64,000 bases of DNA from Candidatus Acidiferrales bacterium (GTDB lineage Bacteria > Acidobacteriota > Terriglobia > Acidiferrales > UBA7541): assembly GCA_035934015.1 (NCBI GenBank), contig DASYYH010000020.1:1-64000 (forward strand). Reading direction: 5' to 3'. This document shows, in pieces, positions 48,088 through 57,814 of the stretch. Each line of letters opens with the position of its first letter. The first letter of the stretch is position 1. The notes under the pieces were generated by a model. That model was not told the DNA's origin and ran no database searches. It saw only the letters and a program-made list of their open reading frames with translations. The position numbers and the translations under genes are program-made.

Positions 48088-48093
48088 ATTATA
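48088..48093 (-). promoter_or_regulatory. -10 box upstream of the xer gene
   Basis: TATAAT on the minus strand ends 13 nt before the ATG at 48074, inside the 73-bp gap after topA. No clear -35 box is visible. It may allow the recombinase to be expressed apart from topA. Confidence 0.35.
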
Positions 48094-48147
48094 CGCGCTG
48101 CGGCGAGGTGCACTGCGAAAGCGCGCGTCGAACAGCCTCGCCGAGGC

Positions 48148-50769
48148 TCACGTCTTGGCAGGAACTTCCATGGCCGGCTCCAAAGCCGGCGATGGAGATG
48201 CGTTTGCCGCTTCTTCTTGCACCGCAACTTCGTAGTCGCATCCCTCGTTCAAGCACGCTCGGTATGTGCCCTGTTTCGTCCGCTTCATCACGGTGAATGG
48301 TGCGCCGCACTTTGGGCATGGCCCTGGAATCGGCTCATGGGGCGTTGTAAAGTCGCAATCCGGATAGCGGCTGCAGCCGTAGAAAATGCGGCCTCGGCCG
48401 CGACCTTTCGCCGCGCCGCGCCGGACAAATTCTCCTTCACCGCACTTGGGACACTTGATGCCCAGCGTGATGGGCCGCGTGTACTTGCACTTTGGATACT
48501 TCGAGCAACCGATGAATTCTCCAAACCTTCCGTGGCGTTTTAAGAGCTGCTCGCCGCACTTCGGACACTTCTCGTCCAGCGGCTCGTCTGGCTGTCGCGC
48601 TTTTTTCGTACCCGCGGCCAATCGCCTCGTGGTCTTACAATCGGGATAGCCCGAGCATGCCAGGAATTGCCCGAACCGTCCGCGCTTGATTACCATCTCG
48701 CGCCCGCAATTGTGGCAATACTCGACGGTATTTTCGCCCTCGACCTCTTCCGTCCCCGTGTCCGAAATATCGCGAATGTAATCGCACTCAGGATAGCGCT
48801 CGCACCCAAGGAAGAATCCATGGCGGCTGATGCGTTCGAGCAATTTGCCTTTCCCGCATTTCGGGCAAACTTCATCCGTCGGTATTCCGGCCTTGTAGGA
48901 CTCCATCTCGCCTTCGGCCTTTTCCAGGTCGTCTTCGAAATGCTTCCAGAAACCCTTTACTGATTTTCGCCAGGGCAATTTGCCCTCTTCGATTTCGTCG
49001 AGTTCGTCTTCCAGGCGCGCCGTGAAGCCCACGTCGAAGATGTCCTCGAAACTTTTCACCAGCAGCGTGCTGACCTTCTCGCCGAGCAGCGTGGGCGTGA
49101 ATCTGCCCTGATCTTTGGTCACGTATTCGCGCTCGACAATCGTCGAAATAATCGTCGCGTAGGTCGAGGGCCGTCCAATCCCTTTTTCTTCCAGCTCCTT
49201 GACCAGCGTCGCTTCCGTGTAGCGCGGCGGCGGCTCGGTGAAATGTTGTTCAGGACGAATTTTTTCTAGTCGCAGCTTCTCTCCTTCGCTCACGCGCGGC
49301 AGACTTCGGCCTTCGGCATCCGCATCATCTTCCGCTGCAGGCGCAGCGCCTGGCACAGCATCCGCCGCTTCCCCTTTGTCTTCATCTTCTCGTGACGCCG
49401 AATAGGCCGCCAAATAGCCATCGAACTTCTGCACTGATCCGCTGGCCCGGAACACATAATCGCCCGCGGCAATATCAATGGTTGTCTGATCGAAAACCGC
49501 CGGGACCATCTGCGAAGCGACAAATCGCTGCCAGATCAACTGATACAGCTTGAACATGTCCTCATCGAGGCAGCGCTTCACGTCTTCCGGTGAGCGCGAC
49601 ACATCCGTCGGGCGAATGGCTTCGTGCGCCTCTTGCGCTTGTTTTTTCGACTTAAAGAAGTTCGGCTTCTCCGGCAAATAGCCCGGGCCGTAGCTCGTCC
49701 CGATGAAATCGCGCGCTTGCGCCAGCGCCTCGTTCGAGACGTGCACGGAATCCGTGCGCATATAGGTGATCAGCGCAACGGAGCCTTCCTCCCCAAGTTC
49801 GACACCTTCATACAGGCGTTGCGCCAGCGTCATCGTGCGCTTAGCGGAAAATCGCAGCCGGTTGTACGCCGCCTGCTGCAGCTTTGAAGTCGTGAACGGC
49901 GGCGGCGCCCAGCGGCGCTTTTCCTTCTGCACAACGCTGGAAACCACCCAATTGGCCTTCTCCACGGCGCCGACAATTTCCTGCGCCTTGGCTTCGCTGG
50001 GAATCTCGATCTCCTCGCCCTTATAGCGCCATAGCTTGGCCTCAAACGCGGGCGGTTCTCCGGCAGCCAGCAGAACGTGAATCGTCCAGTACTCTTTTGG
50101 ATTGAATGCGCGAATTTCGCGCTCGCGATCGACAATCAGTCGCAGCGCCACCGTCTGCACGCGCCCGGCCGAAAGCCCCCGTCGCACTTTGTCCCACAAC
50201 AAGGGCGAGATCTTGTAACCGACCAGCCGGTCAAGCACCCGCCGTGCCTGTTGCGCATCCACGAGGTTCGTATTCAATGTGCTCGCGTGTTCGAACGCCG
50301 CTTTGATGGCTTTCGGTGTGATTTCATGGAACATCACGCGAAAAACCTTGCGTTTGTCGACCTTGCTCTTCGGCACCTTCTTGGTCGTGACGTTCCCATT
50401 CGACTTGTTCTTCTTTTGGCCTGTGCCGTTTGACCTTTCCTCGCCCTCGGGCTCCACAGCGATTTCGCTGCCCGTAAGGAATTCGACCAGATGCGCCCCG
50501 ATGGCTTCTCCCTCGCGGTCCGGGTCGGTCGCCACGTAAATCGCATCCGCTTCCTTCCCGATTTTCTTGAGTTCGTTCAGAATTTTCGACTTGCCCGGGA
50601 GCACGGTATACGTCGGCTCGAAATCTTTCTTGATGTCTATCCCGAGCTCTTTTTTCGGCAGATCCTTCACATGCCCGTACGAAGCACGCACGGCGTAATT
50701 GCGCCCGAGATATTTGTTGATCGTCTTCGCCTTGGTTGGCGATTCCACGATCACGAGTGAACGTCCCAT
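48148..50769 (-). CDS. topA: DNA topoisomerase I
   Basis: TopA (873 residues) relaxes negative supercoils. The Toprim domain begins SLVIVESPTKAKTINKYLG and has ATDPDREGEAIG as its acidic metal site. It is interrupted by a Lys/Asn-rich insertion (about 103-135). The active-site tyrosine is in LITYMRTDSVHVSNEAL. An Asp/Glu/Ala-rich insertion near 460-490 is also non-standard. The C terminus carries five C4 zinc ribbons, more than the three of E. coli, ending in an Ala-rich tail. AAGGGA precedes the ATG. dprA lies 29 bp upstream. Confidence 0.97.
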   Translation of the reverse strand: MGRSLVIVESPTKAKTINKYLGRNYAVRASYGHVKDLPKKELGIDIKKDFEPTYTVLPGKSKILNELKKIGKEADAIYVATDPDREGEAIGAHLVEFLTGSEIAVEPEGEERSNGTGQKKNKSNGNVTTKKVPKSKVDKRKVFRVMFHEITPKAIKAAFEHASTLNTNLVDAQQARRVLDRLVGYKISPLLWDKVRRGLSAGRVQTVALRLIVDREREIRAFNPKEYWTIHVLLAAGEPPAFEAKLWRYKGEEIEIPSEAKAQEIVGAVEKANWVVSSVVQKEKRRWAPPPFTTSKLQQAAYNRLRFSAKRTMTLAQRLYEGVELGEEGSVALITYMRTDSVHVSNEALAQARDFIGTSYGPGYLPEKPNFFKSKKQAQEAHEAIRPTDVSRSPEDVKRCLDEDMFKLYQLIWQRFVASQMVPAVFDQTTIDIAAGDYVFRASGSVQKFDGYLAAYSASREDEDKGEAADAVPGAAPAAEDDADAEGRSLPRVSEGEKLRLEKIRPEQHFTEPPPRYTEATLVKELEEKGIGRPSTYATIISTIVEREYVTKDQGRFTPTLLGEKVSTLLVKSFEDIFDVGFTARLEDELDEIEEGKLPWRKSVKGFWKHFEDDLEKAEGEMESYKAGIPTDEVCPKCGKGKLLERISRHGFFLGCERYPECDYIRDISDTGTEEVEGENTVEYCHNCGREMVIKRGRFGQFLACSGYPDCKTTRRLAAGTKKARQPDEPLDEKCPKCGEQLLKRHGRFGEFIGCSKYPKCKYTRPITLGIKCPKCGEGEFVRRGAAKGRGRGRIFYGCSRYPDCDFTTPHEPIPGPCPKCGAPFTVMKRTKQGTYRACLNEGCDYEVAVQEEAANASPSPALEPAMEVPAKT

Positions 50770-50798
50770 AATCCCTTGTTTTTCCTTCCTGCTCTTCT

Positions 50799-51926
50799 TT
50801 ACAGCATCACTTTCAAGAACTGCTTGCCGGGCAATTGCTGCACCAGCCCTTTCATCTCCAACTCAAAGAGCGCCGAGAGTACTTCCGACGAACTCATCCC
50901 CGAGTGTTCTACCAAATCATCCACGTGCCTAGCGCTATCGACCTCTAGCATCGCATAAAGTGTCCTCTCAGCCGGCTCCAGGTTCTGTTCCGCCAATGAT
51001 GCGCGCTCTGCGCTATCCGTTGTTTCAATGGGAACCAGCTCCGCGCGAATCGGTGTCGGCAATTCTTCAATGACATCTTCCCAGCTTGTCACCAGCTTCG
51101 CGCCCTGCTTGATCAATTGGTTCGGCCCGAAGCTGACGGGCTGCGTCACGTTCCCCGGCACTGCAAAGACTTCGCGTCCCGATTCCATCGCCAGCCGCGC
51201 CGTGATCAGCGACCCCGAATACTGAGCGCCCTCGACCACAACCACTCCCCGCGCCATTCCCGCGATAATCCTGTTTCGAATCGGGAAATTCTGGGGCGCA
51301 GGGAACGTCCCCAGAGGAAACTCCGTTATGATGACCCCGCGCTCCTCTATTTCAGCAAAAATTTTTCGGTTCTCTTTCGGATAGATAACGTCTATCCCGC
51401 AGCCGAGGACCCCTACCGTCCCGCCGATAGCCGAACTGATTGCTCCTCTGTGTGCGCAGGCGTCAATTCCGCGGGCCAATCCGCTGACAATCACCAGCCC
51501 GCGCGCCGCCAGATCCCGCGCCAACCTCTCCGCCATTTGATTCCCATAGGGTGTCGGACGTCGCGTGCCCACCATCGCGATGGCGTGGCGATTTAGAAGT
51601 TCAACGTTTCCTTTGACATAGAGCAATGGCGGTGGATCGTAAATTTCTTTGAGCAGTTGCGGATAGCAAGGCTCGTCCCAAGTAACCAGGCGGCATTTCG
51701 CCGCTTCTGCCTGTGCCAATTCCTTGGCTGCGGCGCTCATTGGCTGGCGCGAATGAATCGCCTGGGCCACTGCCGCGGGCAACTGTTGCGCTTCGAGCGA
51801 GGTCAGTGAAGCATTGAAAATCGCCTCCGGGCTGCCGAACGCACGCAGGAGTTTGCCTGCCATGCGCGCGCCCAATCCTGGGGTGAGCGCGAGCGCCAAC
51901 CATCCCAAGTATTGGCCGGGCTCCAT
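50799..51926 (-). CDS. dprA: DNA processing protein DprA
   Basis: DprA (375 residues) loads RecA on incoming single-stranded DNA during natural transformation. A helical N-terminal domain (1-75) is followed by the Rossmann core with AMVGTRRPTPYG, IVSGLARGIDACAHRGAI and GVVVVEGAQYSGSLITARLA. A DprA winged-helix domain ends it (about 310-375, VDDLVEHSGMSSSEVLSALF). The ATG at 51926 has no ribosome site and lies about 14 nt from the predicted transcription start. Confidence 0.96.
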   Translation of the reverse strand: MEPGQYLGWLALALTPGLGARMAGKLLRAFGSPEAIFNASLTSLEAQQLPAAVAQAIHSRQPMSAAAKELAQAEAAKCRLVTWDEPCYPQLLKEIYDPPPLLYVKGNVELLNRHAIAMVGTRRPTPYGNQMAERLARDLAARGLVIVSGLARGIDACAHRGAISSAIGGTVGVLGCGIDVIYPKENRKIFAEIEERGVIITEFPLGTFPAPQNFPIRNRIIAGMARGVVVVEGAQYSGSLITARLAMESGREVFAVPGNVTQPVSFGPNQLIKQGAKLVTSWEDVIEELPTPIRAELVPIETTDSAERASLAEQNLEPAERTLYAMLEVDSARHVDDLVEHSGMSSSEVLSALFELEMKGLVQQLPGKQFLKVML

Positions 51927-51947
51927 GGGGTCGAATGCCGACGCGTG

Positions 51948-51977
51948 AGCCTAGGCGCGGCTATGCGCTATTGTCAA
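51948..51977 (-). promoter_or_regulatory. promoter of dprA-topA
   Basis: On the minus strand, TTGACA (51977-51972) and TAGGCT (51953-51948) are separated by 18 bp, giving initiation near 51940. Confidence 0.5.
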
Positions 51978-52013
51978 GGATGATGATTTGCAAAGTGGTT
52001 ATGAGAAGCCGGT

Positions 52014-52042
52014 TGCGTCCGAGCGAATCCAAGCCGGACGCA
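52014..52042. repeat. perfect 8-bp inverted repeat between the metalloprotease and dprA genes
   Basis: TGCGTCCG (52014-52021) and CGGACGCA (52035-52042) flank a 13-nt loop. Neither side has a T-tract, so it is not a standard terminator. It might still protect or end the leftward metalloprotease transcript, which stops at 52082, or act as a protein site upstream of dprA. Confidence 0.35.
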
Positions 52043-52081
52043 CTCCGCCGCTTCCTACGCTCGCCTCGCTACCTCAAAAAT

Positions 52082-54547
52082 CTATTGCCAGCCGTCGTCG
52101 CCGATGGGATCTCCCGCTGGTGGCGGCGCGGGAAGAGTCAAATGCACGCCGCCTGGATTCTTTTCGAAATGCTCGATCTCCTGCGCAGCGAAAAACAATT
52201 GCGCGCGACGACTCTCATTCATCGTTGTTTTGCTCTGAGCTGTAATCCAATCCTTTAGTTCATCGAGTTTGAGCGATGCAATCGCACGCGTCTCTGCGGC
52301 CGCTTTCTCATCACTGGCCAGCGCCATCAAATATTCAAGCATAACCGCATCAACGGTTTGCTGAATCGCGCCGCCATATCCTGCCTCAGGCTTGGCTTTC
52401 CACGTCGCCGCGAGCATATCGTCCACCAGCTCCGCGAAGCCCGGATACTGCGCGTCGCGGGCATGGTATTCAATCATCCGCTCCGCGCGATTCGGCTCCA
52501 GCAGCAGGCTCGCGCTGATTTCTGCCGCCGCTTCAGCCGGCGCCAGCGAATCGAATGCTGGCGACGTGCGCCGCGCGAAATTCTCTTGAGTGTCCGGAAA
52601 TTCGGGTGGCCGTGGCGGAATCAGCTTCAATATCCGCTCGGGCAGCGCCAGCACGTCCGGCTGCAATGTGTCGAGCACGGCATGAATCGCTTCGCGCTGC
52701 TCCGTGCCGGGCACGATTTCAGCGTCCTTCTGAATGTCGCCGCGCACATTAAAAGAATAATCGAGCCCGCCAATCATCTTCGTCACCGCTGTGATCTGGT
52801 AACGGTGATAGAGATAGATGGGAACCAGCACATCTTCCAGTGTCGCCATCGGCGCGTTCTCCGGAATTGCACTTTCCGAGAAATTCTTCAACGCCGCCGC
52901 GCGAACAGCCATTACTTGCTTCAATCCGTCGAGGTCATTGCTCCCCACGTCCCACAGATGCGCCACAGGGCTCGCCGATCCGAGCGGCCGCGCATCCTGA
53001 TCGGTCATGTAAATCTGCCCATGCGAAAAAGCGCCATCGAGGATCTTGTTGAGCGCCTGCTTCTCGTTCGCCCCTTGGGGGAACTCGCGATAGCCATAGT
53101 CAATCGAAACTTTGTCCCATGAACCAATTCCCGTAGCATACGCGTTAGAAACATCCGGCATCCCATCCGCGCCAACGGTGATGACCGGCGCGGGATAATC
53201 CATCACTGAACTTCGATTCACGATGCTTCCTGCAAAATTGTGCATCAGCCCGATTGTGTGGCCTGTTTCGTGCGCTGCCAGTTGCCGAATCCTCGCCAGC
53301 GCCATTTCATTTGCTTCGCGCAACTTCGCGGGATCGTTTCCGAATGGGTCGAGCAATCCCTGCGCAATCAAAAACACTTGCCGGATGCGCAGGGCATCCA
53401 GATTCACGTGTCCGTTGATGATTTCTCCCGTCCGCGGATCAATGATTGCGCTTCCGTACGACCATCCGCGGGTTCTGCGCGGGACCCACTCAATCACGTT
53501 GTACCGGATATCCATCGGGTCCACGCCTTCCGGCAGCAACTTCACCTGAAATCCGTTGATGAATCCCGCCGCGGTAAACGCTTGATTCCACCAGCTCGCG
53601 CCTTCCATCAGCGCGGAGCGAATTGGTTCCGGCACCGCGCGGTCGACGTAATAGACAATCGGCTTCACGGGTTCGCTCATCGCCGCCGCCGGATCTTTCT
53701 TTTCGATTCGCCAGTGCACGATGTAGCGCTTCTGAATCGATTGGTCCACCGGAGTTGCAAAATCCATGTACTCGATGCCAAAGAAACTCGACCTTGGATC
53801 GTATTCGCGCATGTGGAATCCGGGCGGCGGCGCCTGCACAAAGGAAAAATGCTCGTGAACCGTAACCGCAGTTGGGTCCGGCGTGACTTCATCCACCCAG
53901 CGGCCCGGATTCTCGCTCGTGAAAGTCAGCGTCGCCTCCACGTCCGTGTTTTCGGGAAAGCTTTTCGTGCGCGGCAAATAGATCGCGCAACGCGACGGAT
54001 CCAAGTGAAACGAACCCTGATGTATCGCCTGTAGTTTGAGAGCGACGTTATGCGCGTCGTGCAGGGAAAATGACGTCGCGTCCACCAGCACCGTATCGCC
54101 GTCTTCGGCCGCCACGTCGAATCCCCATAGCACCGACTGTGCGAACGCCTCCTTGACCGCCTGTTGCTGAGTCGCATCGTCGGTCACGGCCCGATAGCCT
54201 TCATTCTCCGCCACCAGCAGCACGCGCGGCCCGCTGCGCTCGAAGTGCACGACCTGCGTTTCGCCGGGTTGGCCGCGATCGAGTCCGATGTCGTTTGAGC
54301 CCACGCCATATGGCAACGATTCCACATAGAGAAACTGCATATTCCACTTGTCGATTTGCAGCCAGATTTTCCCCGCGCGTGCATCCCAGTAGTCCGTAAA
54401 AAATCCCGGCATCTTCTCCATGCCGGCGGTCTTTTCCTCAATGCTCGGCAGCGCCTTCTCTTGTGCTCCTTGTGCGGCGCTTCGTTTGGCAGCGGGAATT
54501 GCAAAAACGAAAAGAAATAGCGAACACAAAATGAGAGCGCGTTTCAT
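52082..54547 (-). CDS. secreted zinc metalloprotease (DUF5117/DUF4953 family)
   Basis: This 821-residue secreted metalloprotease of the metzincin type has a signal peptide (about 1-25). Residues 35-290 correspond to the family's N-terminal beta-rich domains. The zinc site HETGHTIGLMHN (426-437) matches HExxHxxGxxH, and the Met-turn lies in SVMDYP (Met449). The remaining 370 residues form the C-terminal helical region. Length and layout match the large unknown metalloproteases frequent in Acidobacteriota and Bacteroidetes. The ATG at 54547 is supported by GGAGGAG. Substrate unknown. Confidence 0.93.
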   Translation of the reverse strand: MKRALILCSLFLFVFAIPAAKRSAAQGAQEKALPSIEEKTAGMEKMPGFFTDYWDARAGKIWLQIDKWNMQFLYVESLPYGVGSNDIGLDRGQPGETQVVHFERSGPRVLLVAENEGYRAVTDDATQQQAVKEAFAQSVLWGFDVAAEDGDTVLVDATSFSLHDAHNVALKLQAIHQGSFHLDPSRCAIYLPRTKSFPENTDVEATLTFTSENPGRWVDEVTPDPTAVTVHEHFSFVQAPPPGFHMREYDPRSSFFGIEYMDFATPVDQSIQKRYIVHWRIEKKDPAAAMSEPVKPIVYYVDRAVPEPIRSALMEGASWWNQAFTAAGFINGFQVKLLPEGVDPMDIRYNVIEWVPRRTRGWSYGSAIIDPRTGEIINGHVNLDALRIRQVFLIAQGLLDPFGNDPAKLREANEMALARIRQLAAHETGHTIGLMHNFAGSIVNRSSVMDYPAPVITVGADGMPDVSNAYATGIGSWDKVSIDYGYREFPQGANEKQALNKILDGAFSHGQIYMTDQDARPLGSASPVAHLWDVGSNDLDGLKQVMAVRAAALKNFSESAIPENAPMATLEDVLVPIYLYHRYQITAVTKMIGGLDYSFNVRGDIQKDAEIVPGTEQREAIHAVLDTLQPDVLALPERILKLIPPRPPEFPDTQENFARRTSPAFDSLAPAEAAAEISASLLLEPNRAERMIEYHARDAQYPGFAELVDDMLAATWKAKPEAGYGGAIQQTVDAVMLEYLMALASDEKAAAETRAIASLKLDELKDWITAQSKTTMNESRRAQLFFAAQEIEHFEKNPGGVHLTLPAPPPAGDPIGDDGWQ

Positions 54548-54670
54548 GAATCTCCTCCGTTGAAACAATTGGCCGTTCGTCTTTATATCAGAATCGGGGT
54601 GGCTCGGAAGAACGTTTCTGCGGATTCTTCAAAAAGGAATTCGCCGGTTCGGATGGCGGCGCGCCGATGG

Positions 54671-55951
54671 TTATTGATTGGAAACCGAATAGACAATCCG
54701 CCCCTGGCGGAATGTGTAGGTCACATCGGCGAGATTGGAAATATCCTGCTGCGGATCCTTTCCCAGGACGACCAAGTCTGCTTCCATCCCCACCCGAATT
54801 TGTCCGCGTGTGGCCGATTCGTCCAACCGCTTTGCCGGCGCAGTCGTCAGCGAATCCAGAATTTGGTTAAGCGTCAGTCCGGCTCGCTGCAGAATGAGAT
54901 ATTCGTCCGTCGGATTGAAGCTCGGCAGGAAGCCCGCGTCGGTTCCGAACAAAATGGGCCCGTGCATGTCGGCGTAGTCGTCCACTTCTTCCATGATGTC
55001 CGCGATATTCGAATCATGTGAGAAAAGGGCCAGCGTGGGAATCATCCACATGCCCTGGTCCTTCATGCGCTTCAGGTACGACTCCTTCCATCCGCGCAGA
55101 TCCTCGACCGCGTGAGCCAGCACATCCACGTGCGCTTGCAGCGCGATCTGGAAGCCCGCCACATTCGACGGATGAGCCCAGACGAGCTTGCCGTGTTTGT
55201 GCGCCTCCGCGACGGCCGCCTCCGCCACATCGAGAGGCATTGTCACGGCCTGTCCTTTCGCCACCCACGACCCCGTAAATAGCTTGATGATGTCGGCTCC
55301 ATCAGCGATGCGTTCATCCACGATGCGGATCGCTTCCGCCGGCGTCTTCGGCTGCGCCAGTTGTTTCCAGATCTCCTCGGGGATGGAATTTTTCAGATAG
55401 TAAGGAAAGCCATTGGGAGGATAAAGCGGCGAGCCGGAAGTCAGGATTCGCGGTCCGGCAACTTCTCCCGAATTGATTCGATTCCGAATTGCCTCCGTGT
55501 TGGCGAGGTCCGAGCCGGTATCCACCACGGTCGTAAATCCGTACCGGACCAAATTCATTTCCAATAGTTGCGTCAGTTGCGCGGCGGGCAGCTTCGCCGC
55601 GTTATTCCATATTGGCTGCGTGAAGTGCACATGGCTGTTTTGAAATCCCGCCATGACGTACATTCCCCGGCAATCCAGCTCTCCGGTTCCTTCCGGCACG
55701 TCTGCTTTTGCGTGCTTTCCGACCGCAGCGATTTTCCCGTCGCGAATCAGGATGACGCCGTTTTCGATCGGTGCGACAAGAGGCGAGATGTAGATCCGCT
55801 CGCCCACCAACGCGATTGGGATGTTTGTGCTGCCAACCTGCTGAGGCTGCGCGAAGCTCTTTCGGGCCACGAGAATCGCGAGGACCATCGTGACGGCAAT
55901 CGCCACGAAGACCATCGGCCAGGTTACGCGCTTCAACAACGCTTCGCTCAT
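54671..55951 (-). CDS. membrane-anchored amidohydrolase
   Basis: This 426-residue amidohydrolase-superfamily protein has an N-terminal membrane anchor or uncleaved signal (about 12-32), so its active site is outside the cytoplasm. Metal ligands are visible: FQNSHVHF, a carboxylated-Lys candidate in DIIKLFTGS, histidines in KLVWAHPSN and VLAHAVEDL, and Asp in LFGTDAGF. The C-terminal RIGQIRVGMEADLVVLGKDP-type segment closes the composite beta domain. Relatives include imidazolonepropionase-like and prolidase-like enzymes. AGAGGA supports the ATG at 55951. Confidence 0.9.
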   Translation of the reverse strand: MSEALLKRVTWPMVFVAIAVTMVLAILVARKSFAQPQQVGSTNIPIALVGERIYISPLVAPIENGVILIRDGKIAAVGKHAKADVPEGTGELDCRGMYVMAGFQNSHVHFTQPIWNNAAKLPAAQLTQLLEMNLVRYGFTTVVDTGSDLANTEAIRNRINSGEVAGPRILTSGSPLYPPNGFPYYLKNSIPEEIWKQLAQPKTPAEAIRIVDERIADGADIIKLFTGSWVAKGQAVTMPLDVAEAAVAEAHKHGKLVWAHPSNVAGFQIALQAHVDVLAHAVEDLRGWKESYLKRMKDQGMWMIPTLALFSHDSNIADIMEEVDDYADMHGPILFGTDAGFLPSFNPTDEYLILQRAGLTLNQILDSLTTAPAKRLDESATRGQIRVGMEADLVVLGKDPQQDISNLADVTYTFRQGRIVYSVSNQ

Positions 55952-56099
55952 CGTCCTCTGAGCAGGCTCATTCCCGTTTTCTTGTCGTGAGCCGCTTCGT
56001 TGGATCGCATGCATTCCTGGCATCATATGCTGCGCCGCCCGTCCGTTTCAATCTGCATACGCGCTTTGTGCTATATTGGCAATTCGGCTCTTCCACAAA

Positions 56100-57029
56100 A
56101 TGCCCATGAGCAAACTCCGAATCTCCATCGTGGAGTATTTGAACACCGCGCCGCTCGTGTGGGGCTTCACAGAAGGCTCCCTCGCGGGCAAATACAACCT
56201 GTCGTTCACGGTGCCGTCCCAGTGCGCGGAGTCCTTGCGCGTCGGCGACGTGGATGTCGCGATCATTCCTGCGATCGAATACCAAAGGATCAACGGCCTC
56301 GTTGCTCTGCCGGGAATGGCTATCGCCGCCAAGGGCGAAGTGCGCAGTATCCTGGTCGTGTCGAAGAAACCAATTGACATGGTCAAGCGCCTCGCGCTGG
56401 ATACCAGCTCGCGCAGTTCCGCCGCACTCGTCCGATTGCTCGCCGCCGAAGAATGGGGCATCCAGCCCGAATTCATCAACGCCGCTCCGGATCCTTCCGC
56501 AATGCTTTCGGAAGCCGATGCCGCACTCGTAATCGGCGATCCGGCGCTTCGCATCGCCGTGAAGCTCGATTATCTGGCGGAAAAGAAGCCTCGCGAGGGC
56601 GCATGCTGCCAGGGCGATCCCGAAGACATGCCCGTTCCTGGCTATCCCACGCTGTTCGTCTATGACGTTGCCTACCAGTGGCGCCAAATGACCGGCAAGC
56701 CGTGCGTTCTGGCTATCTGGGCCGGACATCGCGACAGGCTCACGCCTGAAGTCGTCGCCGATTTCCAGGCGTCGAAGCAATTCGGCCTTGCCCATATCGA
56801 AGACATCGCCGAGGCTGCCTCCGTCAAGCTCGATCTGCCGTCGAAGTCCCTGGAAACCTATCTTCGCGACAATATCGATTTTTCTCTCGACGAGCCGAAT
56901 CTCGAAGGCTTGCGTTTGTACTACGAGAAGTGCGCCGCAGCCGGTCTGATTCCTGGCGCCCGGCCGCTCGAATTTGCTTCAGGTTCCACGGTCCTACCGG
57001 CTCAATCCACGGCCCGGCAGGGAGCCTGA
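56100..57029 (+). CDS. mqnA: chorismate dehydratase, futalosine menaquinone pathway
   Basis: MqnA (309 residues) converts chorismate to 3-[(1-carboxyvinyl)oxy]benzoate, the first step of the futalosine route to menaquinone. It has a periplasmic-binding-protein-like fold without signal peptide: RISIVEYLNTAPLVWG, PSQCAESLRVGDVDVAIIPAIEY, LDTSSRSSAALVRLL and AALVIGDPALRI are characteristic. ATGs at 56100 and 56106 are both possible. TATATT at 56072-56077 may be its -10 box. It is followed within 5 bp by the MOSC gene and then by mqnC, so the three are probably one operon. Confidence 0.93.
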   Translation: MPMSKLRISIVEYLNTAPLVWGFTEGSLAGKYNLSFTVPSQCAESLRVGDVDVAIIPAIEYQRINGLVALPGMAIAAKGEVRSILVVSKKPIDMVKRLALDTSSRSSAALVRLLAAEEWGIQPEFINAAPDPSAMLSEADAALVIGDPALRIAVKLDYLAEKKPREGACCQGDPEDMPVPGYPTLFVYDVAYQWRQMTGKPCVLAIWAGHRDRLTPEVVADFQASKQFGLAHIEDIAEAASVKLDLPSKSLETYLRDNIDFSLDEPNLEGLRLYYEKCAAAGLIPGARPLEFASGSTVLPAQSTARQGA

Positions 57030-57033
57030 TTTT

Positions 57034-57786
57034 TTGGATTCCCAAGCAACTTCCACAAAGCTCGGTAGTCTGGAAATTCTTCGCCGCTATCCCTTTAAGG
57101 GTATGCGTGGCGAGGATATTGGCGAAGTATTCGTCACGTATCCCGGCCTCATCGGTGACCGCGCCTACGCCTTCGTCGATCCCAGCCGCCCGGCGAATCT
57201 TCCGTGGATGACCGGCAGACTGGCGCGCGAAATGATTCTTTTTCAGCCGCGCTTCCTGACTGCTCCCGACCCAAAGCAAGAGCGTCCCTCACCCAGGGAT
57301 TTCCTTGCCGAGGTCACCACGCCCGAAGGCGAAAAGCTTTCTCTGCAAGATTCCGGCTTCACGGCATATTTCGAAAAGCGTTTTGGCCGCGCGCTTGAAC
57401 TGCGCTTTTCCGAGCGCGCCATGCAGGATGCATGCCCGGTTTCCTTGCTTGGCCTCGATAGCGTCGACAAACTCTCCGACGAAGCGGGCTTTCTGCTGGA
57501 TCATCGCCGATTTCGCGCCAATTTTTACGTCCGCTGGGAAAATCGCAAGCCGTTCTACGAGCACGAACTTGTCGGCGCAAAACTGCGCATCGGCGAAAAA
57601 CTGATCATCACGGTTGTCAAAAACGATCAGCGATGCGTTATCATCAATCTTGACCCCGCGACGGCAGAAGCGAACCCGAAAGTGCTCGAAGCCGTCACGC
57701 ACAATCACGCAAGTTGCTGCGGCATTTACGCTTCGGTTGTGCGCGAAGGAATCGTCCGACGCGGTGATTCGGTTTGTGCGGTGTGA
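57034..57786 (+). CDS. MOSC domain protein
   Basis: This 250-residue protein has an N-terminal MOSC beta-barrel domain (LGSLEILRRYPFKGMRGED) and a C-terminal MOSC core with SLLGLDSVDKLSDEAG, RANFYVRW and the conserved cysteine in QRCVIINLDP. MOSC proteins carry sulfur or reduce N-hydroxylated compounds with a molybdenum cofactor. No molybdenum genes are adjacent. A TTG start at 57034, 10 nt after GGGAG, gives the product MDSQATSTKLGSLE and avoids overlap with mqnA. Its position between mqnA and mqnC is notable. Confidence 0.85.
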   Translation: MDSQATSTKLGSLEILRRYPFKGMRGEDIGEVFVTYPGLIGDRAYAFVDPSRPANLPWMTGRLAREMILFQPRFLTAPDPKQERPSPRDFLAEVTTPEGEKLSLQDSGFTAYFEKRFGRALELRFSERAMQDACPVSLLGLDSVDKLSDEAGFLLDHRRFRANFYVRWENRKPFYEHELVGAKLRIGEKLIITVVKNDQRCVIINLDPATAEANPKVLEAVTHNHASCCGIYASVVREGIVRRGDSVCAV

Positions 57787-57814
57787 CTGAGGAGAAAGCG
57801 GAGCCAATTCGTTT

